Part shown: positions 39,326 through 48,429 of the stretch, piece after piece
Layout: every line of letters begins with the position of its first letter
Position numbering within the stretch: position 1 is the stretch's first letter
NCBI RefSeq assembly: GCF_030316895.1
Contig: NZ_JASZYV010000001.1
Coordinates: 682,001 to 746,000 of the forward strand
Direction of reading: 5' to 3'
From: Variovorax dokdonensis
GTDB taxonomy: Bacteria > Pseudomonadota > Gammaproteobacteria > Burkholderiales > Burkholderiaceae_C
Length of the DNA stretch: 64,000 nucleotides
Translations under genes and position numbers: made by a program
Notes under the pieces: generated by a model
Databases searched by the model: none
What the model was told of the DNA's origin: nothing
What the model saw: the letters and a program-made list of their open reading frames with translations, nothing else

Positions 39326-40179
39326 ACCCTCCCAACACGCCCGAGCAATCGCCGCTGGGCCACGCCACCGTCTACCCCGAGCGCTACGACGCTTCGCTGC
39401 TCTTTCCCATCGCGCGCGCCGCACAGCGCGAGGCGCTGGGCGTTCGAGGCGACGCGCTGCCGTTCTTCGGCGCCGACCTCTGGACGGCCTTCGAGCTGTC
39501 CTGGCTGAACGCGCGCGGCAAGCCGCAACTGGCCATTGCGCACTTCACCATCCCGTGCGAGACGCCCAACATCATCGAGAGCAAGTCCTTCAAGCTCTAC
39601 CTCAACAGCTTCAACAACAGCGTGTTCGCCGATGCGCAGGCGGTGCGCGAGCGGCTGGTCGAAGACCTCAGCCTGGCCGTGTGGCAGGGCAGCGAGCGCA
39701 GTGGCCGGGTGGGTGTGAAGCTGCTGGCCCCGGAGATGTTCGACCGCGAGCCGGTGCATGAGCTGGACGGTCTGGACATCGACCGGCTCGACCTCGAATG
39801 CACGCACCAGCATCCGGCGCCCGAGCTGCTGAGCGCCAGCACGGCCGAAGCGCCCGTGACCGAGACCCTCACCAGCCGCCTGCTCAAGAGCAATTGCCCG
39901 GTGACCGGCCAACCGGACTGGGGCAGCGTGCAGATCCGCTACAGCGGTCCGCAGATCGACCAGGCCGGGTTGCTGCGCTACATCGTGAGCTTTCGCGGGC
40001 ACAACGACTTTCACGAGCATTGCGTCGAGCGCATCTTCCAGGACATCACGGCGCGTTGCCGCCCAACCAAGCTGTCGGTGTACGCGCGCTACACGCGGCG
40101 CGGCGGGCTGGACATCAATCCCTTCCGCACCAGCTGGCCGCAAACGCTGCCGCCGAACGTCCGCACCGCGCGGCAGTAG
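39322..40179 (+). CDS. queF: NADPH-dependent 7-cyano-7-deazaguanine reductase
   Basis: A 285-residue enzyme that reduces preQ0 to preQ1 in queuosine synthesis for tRNA. It is the long, unimodular-fusion form: the NADPH-binding [13 protein letters not shown] is at 86-98 and the catalytic C192 and D199 are in [10 protein letters not shown], matching E. coli C190/D197. Other queuosine genes are not in the window. It is last of the four ATGA-coupled genes starting at yaaA. Confidence 0.96.
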   Translation: MNPPNTPEQSPLGHATVYPERYDASLLFPIARAAQREALGVRGDALPFFGADLWTAFELSWLNARGKPQLAIAHFTIPCETPNIIESKSFKLYLNSFNNSVFADAQAVRERLVEDLSLAVWQGSERSGRVGVKLLAPEMFDREPVHELDGLDIDRLDLECTHQHPAPELLSASTAEAPVTETLTSRLLKSNCPVTGQPDWGSVQIRYSGPQIDQAGLLRYIVSFRGHNDFHEHCVERIFQDITARCRPTKLSVYARYTRRGGLDINPFRTSWPQTLPPNVRTARQ

Positions 40180-40252
40180 ACGTGGCGACTGCCCGCGCGG
40201 CTGTAGACCTGCTCCTACACGCCGGGCCGGGCGCGGCCCCGATACTCGCCCG

Positions 40253-40936
40253 ATGATGAAAGCCTCGCCCGGCGCGCGCAGCTGGATCGCCGCTGGCGTG
40301 CGCCATGAACTCATGTCCCGCGTCCTGCCCGCCTTGCGGCACGACATGGTCGCGCCGGTCTCGGTGGTGCGCATGGCGCTGCTGACCTTGCGGCGTCAGC
40401 TGGCCGCCAGCAGCATCGACGCCCAGGCTTGCCTCGATCGCGTGGCGCTGCTCGACGACCAGTTCGGCGAACTCACCCAACGTGTGCGAGCCCTGCGTGA
40501 TTGGGAGCTGGCGCCGACCGGCGAGAGCATCACCCGCTCGGCGCTGGTGGATCAATGCGTGTCCCTGCTTCGTCCCGCATTCGATTTGCATGGCGTGCAG
40601 CTTCAGGTGGATGCGGACATCGAAAGCGAAGTCGATGGACAGTCGTTGCCGCGCGGCGGCGCGTTGCGCTATCTGCTGTTGTGCGCGATGTGCTACCTGC
40701 ATGATCTGGAACAGGGGCGGCGCCGCATCCACATCACGGCGCCTGAAGATGGCGCTCTGCTCCTGGTTTGCGAACCGCGCGACGACGGCCTGGACGGTCC
40801 CGATGGCGCGGTCAACCCGGCGCCTCGCCAATTGGCGATTGACGCCGTGGCGTTGCAGAGCCTGGCCGATGACCTGGGCTTCGACGTGGCGCACGACGAC
40901 GCCGGAAAAGTGCGGCTACGGCTCGTCCAAGACTGA
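40253..40936 (+). CDS. Histidine-kinase-like protein with H-box but no recognisable ATP-binding boxes
   Basis: A 227-residue cytoplasmic protein that I do not recognise as a named family. ALRHDMVAPVSVVRMALLTL (27-46) matches a histidine-kinase dimerisation helix with H30-D-M-x-x-P35. A second helix (CLDRVALLDDQFGELTQRVRAL) completes a DHp-like hairpin. The remaining ~130 residues have the spacing of a kinase catalytic domain (GGALRYLLLCAMCYLHD where the N-box would be), but no asparagine N-box, DxGxG or GxGxG is visible. It could be a ChpT/Spo0B-like histidine phosphotransferase or a pseudo-kinase. It follows queF by 73 bases. Confidence 0.75.
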   Translation: MMKASPGARSWIAAGVRHELMSRVLPALRHDMVAPVSVVRMALLTLRRQLAASSIDAQACLDRVALLDDQFGELTQRVRALRDWELAPTGESITRSALVDQCVSLLRPAFDLHGVQLQVDADIESEVDGQSLPRGGALRYLLLCAMCYLHDLEQGRRRIHITAPEDGALLLVCEPRDDGLDGPDGAVNPAPRQLAIDAVALQSLADDLGFDVAHDDAGKVRLRLVQD

Positions 40937-40991
40937 GTCAGCGGTGCTTCGGGCCTTCGAGGTGCCAAGTCACGTTGAAGTCGAAGGGCGT

Positions 40992-41639
40992 TCATGGCGG
41001 CATGGCGACGCCGGCGCTGCGCAGCGCTGTGCCCGTCCACTGATTGCAGGTGAACCATAGGCTGTAGCGGCCGCGTGCTTCGTAAAAGGCATCGAAGGCG
41101 CTGTAGTGCGCGCCCGTCACTGCTCGGGCTTTCGCCTCGGGCAGCGCGCTGACGACATGGGTTCGCAGTCGCGCGTATTGCGCCTCAGAAAGCGGCAGCC
41201 GGTGGGCGGCCGCCAGTTCCGCTCGGCGCAGATAGGTCACGTGCAGCAAGGCCGGGTTGCGGCCCAGGGCGGCACCCCATGCGCGCTCGACGGTCAGGTC
41301 CGCCCAGGTCGGGGTGTGCAGGTAGAACTCGCGGTCGCCCCAGCCGATGGCAATGAACTGCGCCTCGGGCGGCAGCGGCGCAGCCAGGTCGGACGGGGGG
41401 AACACCTCGCTCCAGTCGACGCCGTGGCCCCGGATCGGAAAGACAAGGTCGGTGTGCACGCCGTTGCTGAGCACCCAGGCGGGCACCTGCTGCGCTTGGG
41501 GAGGCGCATCGGTGCCGGGTGCGGACGCCGCATGCCAGAGCATCAATGCGCAGGCCAGGCCGACGTAGCCAAGTGCCAGCAAGGCGATCGCGGCCACGGC
41601 CCCGCACGACACCAGCAGCAAGCGACGCAGCATGCGCAT
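40992..41639 (-). CDS. TIGR02117/DUF2459-family protein
   Basis: A 215-residue protein of the DUF2459 (TIGR02117) family, of unknown function. One N-terminal membrane segment (residues 8-33) is followed by the family motifs VLSNGVHTDLVFP, FIAIGWGDREFYLHTPTWADL and YSLWFTCNQWTGTALR. An ATG at 41633 is an alternative start two codons in. It is 10 bases downstream of dinB on the same strand, so the two may be co-transcribed. Confidence 0.85.
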   Translation of the reverse strand: MRMLRRLLLVSCGAVAAIALLALGYVGLACALMLWHAASAPGTDAPPQAQQVPAWVLSNGVHTDLVFPIRGHGVDWSEVFPPSDLAAPLPPEAQFIAIGWGDREFYLHTPTWADLTVERAWGAALGRNPALLHVTYLRRAELAAAHRLPLSEAQYARLRTHVVSALPEAKARAVTGAHYSAFDAFYEARGRYSLWFTCNQWTGTALRSAGVAMPP

Positions 41640-41649
41640 GCGCAGCCGC

Positions 41650-42873
41650 TCAGAAGAGCGAACCGGTGGCGCCGGCGGATTCGCCGGTGTGCGGCCCTGG
41701 CACGGCACGGCCGGCTTCGGCGCTGTCGGCGCGCACCAGCCCGCCCACGCGTACACCCAGAAGGCGCAACGGGCGTTCCAGCGGAACGCGCCTGAGGCAT
41801 TGCCCGGCCGCCTGTCGGATGGCTGGGCCGTCGTCGGTGTAGTGGCCCAGCGTCTGGTCGCGCGTGGCAATCTTGAAGTCGTCGTAGCGCAGCTTGATGC
41901 CGATGGTGCGGCCCTTGTAGCCCTTGCGGCGCAGGTCCTCGGCCACCTTGTGGCACAGGTGGGTGAAGATGCTGCCGAGCTCGCTGCGATCGCGCACCGC
42001 ATGCAGGTCGCGCTCGAACGTCGTCTCGCGGCTCATCGAGACGGGCTCGCTTTCGGTGACGACTGCGCGGTCGTCGCGTCCCCAGGCGACTTCGTGCATC
42101 CAGGCGCCGGTCGCCTTGCCGAAGTGGCCGATCAGCCAGTCTCGCTCGCGAGCGGCCAGCTCGCCGATGGTGTGGATGCCATGTTGCTGGAGCTTGGCGT
42201 CCGCCTTGGGGCCGATGCCATTGACCTTGCGGCACGGCAGCGGCCAGATGCGCGTTTGGAGGTCTTCCTCGTACACGACCGAGATGCCGTTGGGCTTGTC
42301 GAATTCGCTGGCCATCTTGGCGATGAGCTTGTTGGGTGCAACGCCGATGGAGCAGGTCAGCCCGGTGGCCTGCAGGATCGATTTCTGGATGAGCCGGGCC
42401 AGCACCCGGCCGCCTTCGCGCTGGCCGCCGGGCACGTCGGTGAAGTCGATGTACACCTCGTCGACGCCCCGGTCTTCCATCAAGGGTGCGATGTCCGTGA
42501 TGACCTTCTTGAAGGCCCGCGAGAAGCGCCGGTATTCGTCGAAGTCCACCGGCAGCAGGATGGCCTGCGGGCACAGCCGCGCCGCCTTCATCAGGCCCAT
42601 GGCCGAGCCCACGCCGAAGGCCCTTGCCGGGTAGGTGGCGGTGGTGATCACGCCGCGGCCGGCATAGTCCTTGAGCAGCGGAAACGACGCGAGCGGGATG
42701 TCGGCCAGCGTGCCGCCTTCGGGCACCTGGCGCAGCACCTCGTCCTCTCGCCGCCGGCCGCCGCCGATGACCACCGGCAGGCCCTTGAGCTGCGGATAGC
42801 GCAGCAACTCGACGGAGGCATAGAAGGCATCCATGTCGAGGTGCGCGATGCGGCGGCGGGGTGGGGCGGTCAC
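41650..42873 (-). CDS. dinB: DNA polymerase IV (Y family)
   Basis: A 407-residue translesion polymerase. Catalytic acidic residues are D13 in HLDMDAFYASVE and D138-E139 in RGVDEVYIDF. The thumb/HhH region reads VNGIGPKADAKLQQHGI, and the little-finger domain follows (RETTFERDL). Compared with E. coli DinB there are about 30 extra residues (41-72) between IGG and GRGVITTATYPAR in the fingers. The C-terminus ends GSLF, a possible reduced beta-clamp-binding motif. The start is the GTG at 42873 (MTAPPRRRIAHLDMD). No LexA box was seen upstream. Confidence 0.95.
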   Translation of the reverse strand: MTAPPRRRIAHLDMDAFYASVELLRYPQLKGLPVVIGGGRRREDEVLRQVPEGGTLADIPLASFPLLKDYAGRGVITTATYPARAFGVGSAMGLMKAARLCPQAILLPVDFDEYRRFSRAFKKVITDIAPLMEDRGVDEVYIDFTDVPGGQREGGRVLARLIQKSILQATGLTCSIGVAPNKLIAKMASEFDKPNGISVVYEEDLQTRIWPLPCRKVNGIGPKADAKLQQHGIHTIGELAARERDWLIGHFGKATGAWMHEVAWGRDDRAVVTESEPVSMSRETTFERDLHAVRDRSELGSIFTHLCHKVAEDLRRKGYKGRTIGIKLRYDDFKIATRDQTLGHYTDDGPAIRQAAGQCLRRVPLERPLRLLGVRVGGLVRADSAEAGRAVPGPHTGESAGATGSLF

Positions 42874-42966
42874 GCGGCGATTGTGCAGTGCGGCGCCGGC
42901 GCGCTCGTCACGCCGGCTGGCAAGCCCCTCTGGTGCGGCGAGCGCTTCGATGCCATCATTCGCGCC

Positions 42967-43527
42967 ATGCAGACCATCGCCACGGTTTTCTGGCGCCGGC
43001 TTGACTCGCCAGGTCACGATGCCTGCCGCCTGGAGCGGCACGGCGAGTCATGGCAACTCGACGGCGCTGCCGTGTTCCGGCACACCGATGGCCGTCCCGC
43101 GCGGCTCGACTATCGCGTGTTCTGCGACAAGGCCTGGCACACCAAGTGGGGCCGGGTGCGCGGATGGATCGGGGAATCGGCCATCGACTTCGCGATCGCG
43201 CGCAACGCGCGCGGCGATTGGACGCTCAACGACGAGGTGGTGCCCGAACTTGGCCACTGCATCGACCTCGACCTGGGCTTTACCCCGGCGACCAACCTGG
43301 TGCAGCTGCGCCGCGTTCACCTGGACAAGGGGCAGTCGGCGCAGGTGGCGGCGGCATGGGTCGACCTCGACGGCGACTCACTGAGCGAACTGATGCAGCA
43401 CTACGAGCGCAAGAACAACGGCGACTACGACTATCACGCGCCGCGCTTCGACTACAAGGACACGCTCAAGGTCAACGGCGAGAGCTTCGTCACGCACTAC
43501 CCCGGCCTGTGGGAAGTGAGTGCCTGA
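42967..43527 (+). CDS. Putative glycolipid-binding family protein (PF06475-like)
   Basis: A 186-residue protein resembling the putative glycolipid-binding family (YLIN/PA1994-like). Features are FWRRLDSPGHDACRL at the N-terminus, LDYRVFCDKAWHTKWGRVRGW, and the C-terminal YERKNNGDYDYHAP. It lacks a signal peptide. The family function is unproven. It is divergent from dinB (93 bases between starts) and converges with the sulfatase gene 9 bases away. Confidence 0.8.
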   Translation: MQTIATVFWRRLDSPGHDACRLERHGESWQLDGAAVFRHTDGRPARLDYRVFCDKAWHTKWGRVRGWIGESAIDFAIARNARGDWTLNDEVVPELGHCIDLDLGFTPATNLVQLRRVHLDKGQSAQVAAAWVDLDGDSLSELMQHYERKNNGDYDYHAPRFDYKDTLKVNGESFVTHYPGLWEVSA

Positions 43528-43535
43528 GGCCTGCC

Positions 43536-44858
43536 TCAACGCTGCGGCATTTCCTTGTACGAATAGCCCAGGCTGACCGTCGCGTCTTCCGGGATGGGCG
43601 GCATGCTGGCGTTCCACGTCTCCCAAGCTTCGCGCATCTGATCGAGGCGCTGCGGCTCCAGCGGCGCCTTGTTGGCGCGCTCGCGCTCGTCCTGCGGAAT
43701 GTTGAACAGGTAGTCGTTGCCGTCGACGCGCAGATACTTCCATTCGCCGTCGCGCAGGGCTCGCTGCCCGCGGTGGTTCATGCGCCAATGAAGCGGGCGA
43801 GGGAAGGTGTGATCCGCATCGCGCAGCACCGGCATGAGCGAGACGCCGTCGAGCGGGTATTGCGGGTCGGCGGCGACGCCTGCCGCATCGAGCACGGTGG
43901 CGCTCCAGTCCATCGTCATGCAAAGCTGCGCGCTGGTGCCGCCGGGTGCGATGGTCGACGGCCAGTGCGCGATCCATGGCACGCGGATGCCGCCTTCGGT
44001 CAGGTCCATCTTGCCGCCCACCAGGGGCCAGTTGTCGGAGAAGCGCTCGCCGCCGTTGTCGCTGGTGAAGACGACCAGCGTATCGCGCTCCAGACCGGTT
44101 TCGCGCAGCGCCTGCATGATCCAGCCGATGCCTTCGTCCATGTGATGGATCATGCGGCGGTAGGTGTGGATGTTGCCGCCCGCCAGGTCGAACAGCTTGT
44201 TCTGGATGCGGGCGGGGCGGTCGGCGTCTTCGCGCGTTTCCCAGGGCCAGTGCGGCGCGGTGTAGTGCAGGCTGAGGAAGAAGGGGGCATCTTCCTTGGC
44301 CATGCGATGCACGTAGTCGACGGCGCGGCGCGAGAGCAGGTCGGTCAGGTAGCCCTCGGTCTTCTGTTCCTCGTCGCCCAGCCAAAGGTCGTGCTGGCCG
44401 GTGGAGTCGCAGTGGGTGAAGTAGTCGACGCCGCCGGACATCGGGCCGAAGAATTCCTCGTAACCCGACTTGAGCGGGCCGAAGTGCGGCTGCGAGCCCA
44501 GGTGCCACTTGCCGATCAGCGCGGTGCGGTAGCCGGACGCGCGCAGCAGCGACGGCACGGTGGGATGCGAGGGCGGCAGTCCGAGCGTGGCGCTGCCGCG
44601 GCTCTTGCTGTTGATGGGCTCTTCGGCCGCGCCGCGCAGACGGTACTGGTAGCGCGCGGTGATCATGCCGAAGCGCGTGGGCGAGCACACGGGCGAATTG
44701 GCATAGCCCTGCGTGAAGCGCATGCCGGCAGCGGCCAGGCCGTCGAGGATCGGCGAGACGGGGCCGAAGGCCGCATCGCGCCCTCCGTAGCAGCCCAGGT
44801 CGGCAAAGCCGAGATCGTCGGCCACGATGAAGATGACGTTGGGGCGTTGGGTGCTCAT
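43536..44858 (-). CDS. Arylsulfatase-like sulfatase
   Basis: A 440-residue type I sulfatase. The formylglycine motif C58-S-P-T-R62 is present, so a formylglycine-generating enzyme is needed from elsewhere. Metal ligands D14 and D15 are in VADDLGFADLG, and further motifs are GKWHLG and FTSDNGG. No signal peptide is visible, suggesting a cytoplasmic enzyme. It lies 34 bases downstream of a TctC binding protein, so the pair probably imports and desulfates one compound. A LysR regulator is divergent from this operon. Confidence 0.92.
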   Translation of the reverse strand: MSTQRPNVIFIVADDLGFADLGCYGGRDAAFGPVSPILDGLAAAGMRFTQGYANSPVCSPTRFGMITARYQYRLRGAAEEPINSKSRGSATLGLPPSHPTVPSLLRASGYRTALIGKWHLGSQPHFGPLKSGYEEFFGPMSGGVDYFTHCDSTGQHDLWLGDEEQKTEGYLTDLLSRRAVDYVHRMAKEDAPFFLSLHYTAPHWPWETREDADRPARIQNKLFDLAGGNIHTYRRMIHHMDEGIGWIMQALRETGLERDTLVVFTSDNGGERFSDNWPLVGGKMDLTEGGIRVPWIAHWPSTIAPGGTSAQLCMTMDWSATVLDAAGVAADPQYPLDGVSLMPVLRDADHTFPRPLHWRMNHRGQRALRDGEWKYLRVDGNDYLFNIPQDERERANKAPLEPQRLDQMREAWETWNASMPPIPEDATVSLGYSYKEMPQR

Positions 44859-44892
44859 GCGCCTATCCTAATTCGCTGATGCGGACGAACCG

Positions 44893-45885
44893 CTATTCGG
44901 CCTTCATGCCGGTCGCCTTCACGACGGCGCCGTAGCGGGCCTTGGCACTGGCCAGGCGCTCGGTGGCGGCCTTGCCGGTTTCGCCCAGGGCGTTCATGTC
45001 CAGGCTGGCCAGACGCTGCTTGACGTCCGGCAGGGCCAGCGCGGCGGCCATGGCCTTCTGAAGCTTGGCGACGATCGGCTCCGGCGTGGCTGCCGGCACC
45101 ATCGCCAGGTACATGACCTCGAACTCCATCTTCGGCAGGCCCAGCTCGCCCACGGTGGGGACATCGGGCAGCAGCGGCGCGCGTTGGCGGCCCGTCACGG
45201 CCAAGGGCTTGACCTTGCCGGCCTGGATGTGCGGCAGCAGGCCCGGCGTGGCCAGGATGCCGGCCTGCACTTCGCCCGCCAGCAGGGCGGTGACGGCAGG
45301 CGCATTGCCTTTGTAAGGCACGTGCAGGATCTTGGCGCCGGTGGCAGTGCCGAAGATCTCGGCGGCCAGGTGGCCGGGGCTGCCATTGCCGGCGGAGCTG
45401 AAGCTCATCTCCTTCTTCTTGGCCTGCTCGACGAACTCGGGCAAGGTCTTGGCGCCGACCGAAGGGTTCACGCCGAAGGCCAGGCCGGAGGAACTGAAGA
45501 TCATCAGCGGCTTGAGGTCTTTCTCGGCAAACGGCATGGTCGGGTAGACATGCGGATTGATGGTGAAAGGCGTGTCGATCGACAGCAGCACGGTGTAGCC
45601 GTCCGGCGCCGCCTTGGCGACCACGTCGGCACCGATGTTGCCGCCGGCGCCGGGCCGGTTGTCCACCACGAACGGCTGCTTGAGCTCCGACTGCAGCGGA
45701 ACGGCCAGAGCCCGGCCCAGGATGTCGAGCGGGCCGCCCGCGGGGAAGTTGGTGATCAGCTTGACGGGCTTGTCGGGATAGCTGTCTTGCGCATCGGCGG
45801 TGGCCGGTGCGAGCGCCATCAGCGAGGCGGTGCACAGCAGGGCGGCGAGGGCATGCCGGCGAGAGGCGCGGAAATGGGCGCTCAT
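44893..45885 (-). CDS. TctC (Bug)-type periplasmic substrate-binding protein
   Basis: A 330-residue secreted binding protein. The signal peptide covers residues 1-32 with probable cleavage near ADA-QD. Family motifs are VKLITNFPAGGPLDILGRAL, DNRPGAGGNIGADVV and SSAGNGSPGHLAAEIF. Transport subunits are absent. It is first in an operon with the sulfatase and is divergent from a LysR gene, which probably controls both. The ligand may be a sulfated carboxylate (inference from the neighbour). Confidence 0.92.
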   Translation of the reverse strand: MSAHFRASRRHALAALLCTASLMALAPATADAQDSYPDKPVKLITNFPAGGPLDILGRALAVPLQSELKQPFVVDNRPGAGGNIGADVVAKAAPDGYTVLLSIDTPFTINPHVYPTMPFAEKDLKPLMIFSSSGLAFGVNPSVGAKTLPEFVEQAKKKEMSFSSAGNGSPGHLAAEIFGTATGAKILHVPYKGNAPAVTALLAGEVQAGILATPGLLPHIQAGKVKPLAVTGRQRAPLLPDVPTVGELGLPKMEFEVMYLAMVPAATPEPIVAKLQKAMAAALALPDVKQRLASLDMNALGETGKAATERLASAKARYGAVVKATGMKAE

Positions 45886-45997
45886 GGGTCTTGTCTCCTG
45901 GGTCGTTTGTCGGGCGTCCGGCGGGACCAGTCCCGCGGACGTTTCAACCCACTGTAGGCCCGACCCCCAGGCGTCACAACTGAAAGCTCATCGGCCT

Positions 45998-46018
45998 GCT
46001 ATAACCGAACAGAATAGC
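45998..46018. promoter_or_regulatory. LysR-type operator box (T-N11-A)
   Basis: GCTAT-N11-ATAGC is a perfect 5-base interrupted dyad with the T-N11-A core of LysR-type binding sites. It lies 50 bases upstream of the LysR gene and 113 bases upstream of the divergent TctC-sulfatase operon. Confidence 0.7.
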
Positions 46019-46067
46019 TGGTCGCCCTGCTTTGAAGGGGTGCTCAGTTGCCGGCACCCATCCAGCC

Positions 46068-46982
46068 ATGAACTTTGATCGAATCAAGCTGCGGCACCTG
46101 CGCTGCCTGGCCCTGGTCGGGCAGGAGCGCAACCTGGTGCGCGCCGCGGGTGCACTGGCTCTGACGCAACCTGCCGTGTCCAAGACCATTGCCGAGCTGG
46201 AGGACATCGTGGGGCGGCAGTTGCTGGTCCGCCGCAGGCGCGGCGTCGACCTGACGCCCGCCGGCGAAGTGCTGGTGCGCCATGCCGTCGCCACGCTGCG
46301 CGGCTTGCGCGAAGGCTTGACGCTGGCCCTGGACCAGCCCGAAGGCGAACAGTTGCGCGTCGCCGTCGGGGTGCTGCCCAACACGGCCGCCGGGCTGTTG
46401 CCGGAGGTGACTGCCGAGTTGCTGCGGCGGCGCGACCCGCTGCGCGTGCGCGTGGTCAGCGGCACCAACGCGCAGCTCATGACCCAACTGCGCCAGGGCG
46501 AGATCGATCTGGTGGTCGGCCGGCTGGCGCAGCCTTCTGCGATGGCGGACCTGAGCTTCCTGCAGCTCTACAGCGAATCGTTGTTGCTCGTCGCGCGGCC
46601 CGGGCATCCGTTGGCAGGGGTGTCACAGCCGACGCTGGAAGCGCTCTCGGCCTACCCGCTCGTGGTGCCGGTGCACGGCACGCTGGTGCGCGACACCGCC
46701 GATGCCTACCTCTTTGCCCGTGGCAGCTACCTGCCCAGCTCGGTGATCGAGGCGACCGACACCAGCTTCGTGCTGGGGCTGCTGCGGCGCAGCGACGCGG
46801 TGTGGTTTGCGCCCGGCGGTGCCGCCTTGTCGTCGCTGCAGAGCGGCGAGCTGGCGCGCCTGGACTTCGACACCCGCAGCACCGAGGGCCCGGTGGGCAT
46901 CACGCTGCGGCGCACGGGCGAACCCGGCGAGGGGGCGCAGCGCCTGATCCAGGTGATCCAGGAAGTGGCCCGCGCCCGCTGA
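46068..46982 (+). CDS. LysR-family transcriptional regulator
   Basis: A 304-residue regulator. The N-terminal winged helix-turn-helix (VRAAGALALTQPAVSKTIAELEDIVG, about 24-50) is followed by a co-inducer-binding domain. It most resembles the PcaQ/GbpR-like branch, which responds to aromatic or sugar acids. I chose the ATG at 46068 (MNFDRIKLRHLRCL); an upstream ATG would place the operator inside the coding region. It is divergent from the TctC-sulfatase operon with a T-N11-A box between, so it probably activates that operon in response to its substrate. Confidence 0.92.
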   Translation: MNFDRIKLRHLRCLALVGQERNLVRAAGALALTQPAVSKTIAELEDIVGRQLLVRRRRGVDLTPAGEVLVRHAVATLRGLREGLTLALDQPEGEQLRVAVGVLPNTAAGLLPEVTAELLRRRDPLRVRVVSGTNAQLMTQLRQGEIDLVVGRLAQPSAMADLSFLQLYSESLLLVARPGHPLAGVSQPTLEALSAYPLVVPVHGTLVRDTADAYLFARGSYLPSSVIEATDTSFVLGLLRRSDAVWFAPGGAALSSLQSGELARLDFDTRSTEGPVGITLRRTGEPGEGAQRLIQVIQEVARAR

Positions 46983-46996
46983 ACCGGGCCGAACCG

Positions 46997-48328
46997 TCAG
47001 TGGTCGTGGTGCAGGTAGCTCGCCTGCCGCGGCAGGCGCAGCGCGACCAGGAAGGCCACGACCATCATCACGGTCACGTACCAGTAGAAGCTGCTCTCGT
47101 GGCCTTGCGACTTGAGCGCCAGCGCCACGTACTCGGCCGAGCCTCCGAAGATCGCGTTGCCCACGGCATAGGCCAGGCCCACGCCCAGTGCGCGCACCTC
47201 GGGCGGGAACATCTCCGCTTTGACGATGCCGCTGACCGAGGTGTAGAAGCTCACGATCGCCAGGGCCGCGACGATGAGCGCGAAGGCCAGGTATGGGTTG
47301 GTCACATGCTGGAGCGCAGTGAGGATCGGCACCGTGAACAGCGCGCCGAGCGCACCGAACAGCAGCATGTTGGTTCGCCGGCCGATGCGATCCGACAGCG
47401 CTCCGAACACCGGTTGCATGCACATATAGACGAACAGGGCGCAGGTCATCACGTAGCTCGCCGTCTTGATCGGCAGGTGCACGGTGTTGACCAGGAACTT
47501 CTGCATGTAGGTGGTGAAGGTGTAGAAGATCAGCGAGCCGCCGGCTGTGTAGCCCAGCACGGTGAAGAAGGCGGCCTTGTGATGCCTGAACAGGCCGGCC
47601 ATGGTGCCGGCTTCCTTGTTCTTGTCGCCCTGGGCGCCGTGGGTTTCGGTCAGTGCGCGGCGCAGGAACATGGCGATCACCGCCGTCACGGCGCCGATGA
47701 CGAAGGGAATGCGCCAGCCCCAGGCGCGCAACTCCGCCTCGCTGAGCAACTGCTCCAGGACCACGATCACCAGCACCGCCAGCAACTGCCCGCCGATCAG
47801 GGTCACGTACTGGAACGATGAGTAGAAGCCTCGCTGGCCGCGCAGGGCCACCTCGCTCATGTAGGTGGCCGTGGTGCCGTACTCGCCACCCACCGACAAG
47901 CCCTGGAACAGCCGGGCCATGAGCAGCAGGAAAGGCGCCCACGCGCCGATCTGCGCGTAGGTGGGCAGGCATGCGATGACCAGCGAGCCGGCGCACATCA
48001 TGCTCACCGAGATGAGCATCGACGTCTTGCGCCCCACGCGATCGGCAATGCGGCCGAAGAGCCAGCCACCGATGGGCCGCATGAGAAAGCCCGCCGCGAA
48101 CACGCCGGCGGTGTTGAGCAACTGAACCGTCGGGTTCGACTTGGGAAAGAAGGCGCCGGCGAAGTAGATGGCGGAGAAGGCGTAGACGTAGAAGTCGAAC
48201 CATTCCACCAGGTTGCCGGACGACGCTCCGATGATGGAGAAGATGCGGTGCCGCTTTTCGGCTGCGGTATAGGCGCGGGGCTCGGACATGGCGTCCGAGG
48301 CCACCGCTGCGGGCGTGATAGCGCTCAT
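46997..48328 (-). CDS. MFS transporter, metabolite:H+ symporter (KgtP-like)
   Basis: A 443-residue 12-helix permease of the MHS family. [16 protein letters not shown] at the start of helix 1, [14 protein letters not shown] between helices 2 and 3, and [15 protein letters not shown] are typical of alpha-ketoglutarate/dicarboxylate symporters. It lies 101 bases downstream of the alpha-hydroxy-acid dehydrogenase gene on the same strand, suggesting uptake of a hydroxy or keto acid for that enzyme. The start at 48328 is the first ATG giving the family N-terminus. Confidence 0.92.
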   Translation of the reverse strand: MSAITPAAVASDAMSEPRAYTAAEKRHRIFSIIGASSGNLVEWFDFYVYAFSAIYFAGAFFPKSNPTVQLLNTAGVFAAGFLMRPIGGWLFGRIADRVGRKTSMLISVSMMCAGSLVIACLPTYAQIGAWAPFLLLMARLFQGLSVGGEYGTTATYMSEVALRGQRGFYSSFQYVTLIGGQLLAVLVIVVLEQLLSEAELRAWGWRIPFVIGAVTAVIAMFLRRALTETHGAQGDKNKEAGTMAGLFRHHKAAFFTVLGYTAGGSLIFYTFTTYMQKFLVNTVHLPIKTASYVMTCALFVYMCMQPVFGALSDRIGRRTNMLLFGALGALFTVPILTALQHVTNPYLAFALIVAALAIVSFYTSVSGIVKAEMFPPEVRALGVGLAYAVGNAIFGGSAEYVALALKSQGHESSFYWYVTVMMVVAFLVALRLPRQASYLHHDH

Positions 48329-48429
48329 GCGATGGGCCTCTTGATGTTGGAATTTGGCTCCCGACATCTTGCCCCGCCGCCGCGCATCCTGCAGTAGGCC
48401 GTCGCCTTGTCCCCGCTCGCGGCGGGCGT

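Noticed and set aside
40202-40219. TGTAG...CTACA inverted repeat after queF as a terminator
   Set aside because: The arms are only 5 bases, the loop is 8 bases, and no T-run follows. It is too weak to call.
43050-44879. 609-codon plus-strand frame opposite the sulfatase
   Set aside because: Antisense shadow running out of the glycolipid-binding-family gene in another frame; no motifs.
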